NCBI RefSeq assembly: GCF_004698125.1
Contig: NZ_SRHV01000005.1
Location: forward strand, 558,001 to 622,000
Reading direction: 5' to 3'
Source: Halosimplex halophilum
GTDB taxonomy: Archaea > Halobacteriota > Halobacteria > Halobacteriales > Haloarculaceae
DNA length: 64,000 nucleotides
Shown: positions 63,236 through 64,000 of the stretch, piece after piece
Position numbering within the stretch: position 1 is the first letter of the stretch
Layout of the letters: every line of letters begins with the position of its first letter
The notes under the pieces: generated by a model
What the model was told of the DNA's origin: nothing
Databases searched by the model: none
What the model saw: only the letters and a program-made list of their open reading frames with translations
Made by a program: the position numbers and the translations under genes

Positions 63236-64000
63236 TCAGGAGTTGCGGACGAGCGGTTCGTACCACTCGCGGTTCGCCCGGTACCACTCGACGAACGCCT
63301 CGACGCCCTCGCGGATGGTGTAGGTCGGCTCGTAGCCGATCAGCTCGCCGGCCTTCGACACGTCGGCGTGGCTGTGGTCGGCGTCGACCTCGTAGGCGTC
63401 GGTGTACTCAAGGTCGAGCTCGGGCGCCAGCTGGTCGCGGATCTCCTCGGCGAGCGTCTCGATGTCGATGTTGTCGGTGCTGCCGACGTTCATCACCTCG
63501 CCGTCGGCGGCGTCGGTCTCGAGCAGCGTCCGGTTGGCCGCGAGGATGTCGTCGACGTAGGTCATGTCGCGGGTCTGGGAGCCGTCGCCGTAGATGACCG
63601 GCGGCTCGCCGTTCATGCAGCGCGAGACGAAGTTCGAGATGGCCATGTTCGGGCGCATCCGCGGGCCGTAGACGGTGAAATACCGCAGCGCGACCGCGGG
63701 GACGCCGTAGCGCTCGGCGTACACCATCGCGTAGCGCTCGCCGGCCAGCTTCGAGGTGCCGTAGGGGCTGATCGGCGTCGTGAGGTGGTCCTCGTCGTAG
63801 GGGAGATAGCGCGGCTTGCCGTACACCGACGAACTGCTGGCGAACACCAGCCGTTCGACCCCGTGGTCGCGGGCGGCGTCCAGCACGTTCAGCGTCCCGT
63901 CGACGTTGACCTCGTCGTACTTGCGGGGGCTGTAGTCGGTGCGGACGCCCGCCTGGGCGGCCTGGTGGTAGACGTACTCGGCGTCGGCGACGAGGTCGTC
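63236..64000 (-). CDS. NAD-dependent nucleotide-sugar epimerase/dehydratase, C-terminal part (5' end outside window)
   Basis: The frame is open from the window edge (VADAEYVYHQAAQAGVRTD) to the stop at 63236. It holds the extended-SDR core without its first strands: the catalytic Ser-Ser in FASSSSVYG, the YGTSK motif (Tyr-x-x-x-Lys), RYFTVYGPRMRPNM and the sugar-binding DMTYVDDILAA. It resembles UDP-glucose 4-epimerase and related UronateI epimerases. It would supply nucleotide sugars for the glycan genes in this window. The Gly-rich NAD motif must lie beyond 64000. Confidence 0.9.
   Translation of the reverse strand, partial: DDLVADAEYVYHQAAQAGVRTDYSPRKYDEVNVDGTLNVLDAARDHGVERLVFASSSSVYGKPRYLPYDEDHLTTPISPYGTSKLAGERYAMVYAERYGVPAVALRYFTVYGPRMRPNMAISNFVSRCMNGEPPVIYGDGSQTRDMTYVDDILAANRTLLETDAADGEVMNVGSTDNIDIETLAEEIRDQLAPELDLEYTDAYEVDADHSHADVSKAGELIGYEPTYTIREGVEAFVEWYRANREWYEPLVRNS

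Overview
The window is chromosomal DNA of a halophilic archaeon (class Halobacteria). GC content is high with a strong G/C third-position bias, nearly all proteins are rich in Asp and Glu, exported proteins carry twin-arginine signals, many starts look leaderless behind a TATA-like box, and several families are typically haloarchaeal (PitA, the ferredoxin with an acidic insertion, DUF58/MoxR/DUF4129, DUF1616). No rRNA, tRNA, intact transposase or CRISPR array was seen.

Layout. 1-7 kb: housekeeping and metabolic genes (3' end of pitA, an SDR dehydrogenase, an MFS transporter, a zinc-ribbon protein, a SufU/IscU scaffold, a PH-like/coiled-coil protein, a methyltransferase, a J-domain-ferredoxin fusion). 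7-24 kb: an iron-acquisition region. It holds an IucB-type hydroxamate acyltransferase, an IucD-type N-hydroxylase, two paralogous asparagine-synthetase-like proteins without the glutaminase cysteine, a complete Fbp-type iron ABC importer, an exporter-type ABC protein, a GT2 and a GT4 glycosyltransferase and a DUF4330 protein. Six short palindromes of the form TTTAGGnnnnCCTAAA (DtxR-like iron boxes) lie at the promoters of these units, and the four rightward units also have a mini-ORF whose stop touches the start of the first gene. No IucA/IucC synthetase or NRPS is present, so the two asparagine-synthetase-like enzymes are candidates for the condensing step of an unusual hydroxamate siderophore. 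This is the most novel system in the window.

24-30 kb: an ABC cassette (ATPase, multispan membrane protein, FtsX-type permease) and a Cys-rich Tat-exported protein. 30-48 kb: an accessory surface-glycan region with a flippase, four glycosyltransferases, four alkaline-phosphatase-superfamily enzymes (a fifth family member is counted only if the 7.1-kb gene is included; in total there are four in the window), membrane proteins and two decayed genes. Two AT-rich blocks (about 32.2-34.9 and 39.7-46.0 kb) are embedded here; the second begins and ends inside coding sequences, which looks like allele replacement by recombination.

48-56 kb: a conserved haloarchaeal MoxR-DUF58-DUF4129-DUF4350 cluster, probably for envelope or protein-complex maturation. 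56-62 kb: a 17-bp tandem repeat between convergent genes, a DUF1616 protein, and a second copy of the FtsX-permease/multispan-membrane-protein pair without its ATPase. The window closes with a RecA/KaiC-like regulatory protein and the 3' part of a nucleotide-sugar epimerase gene.
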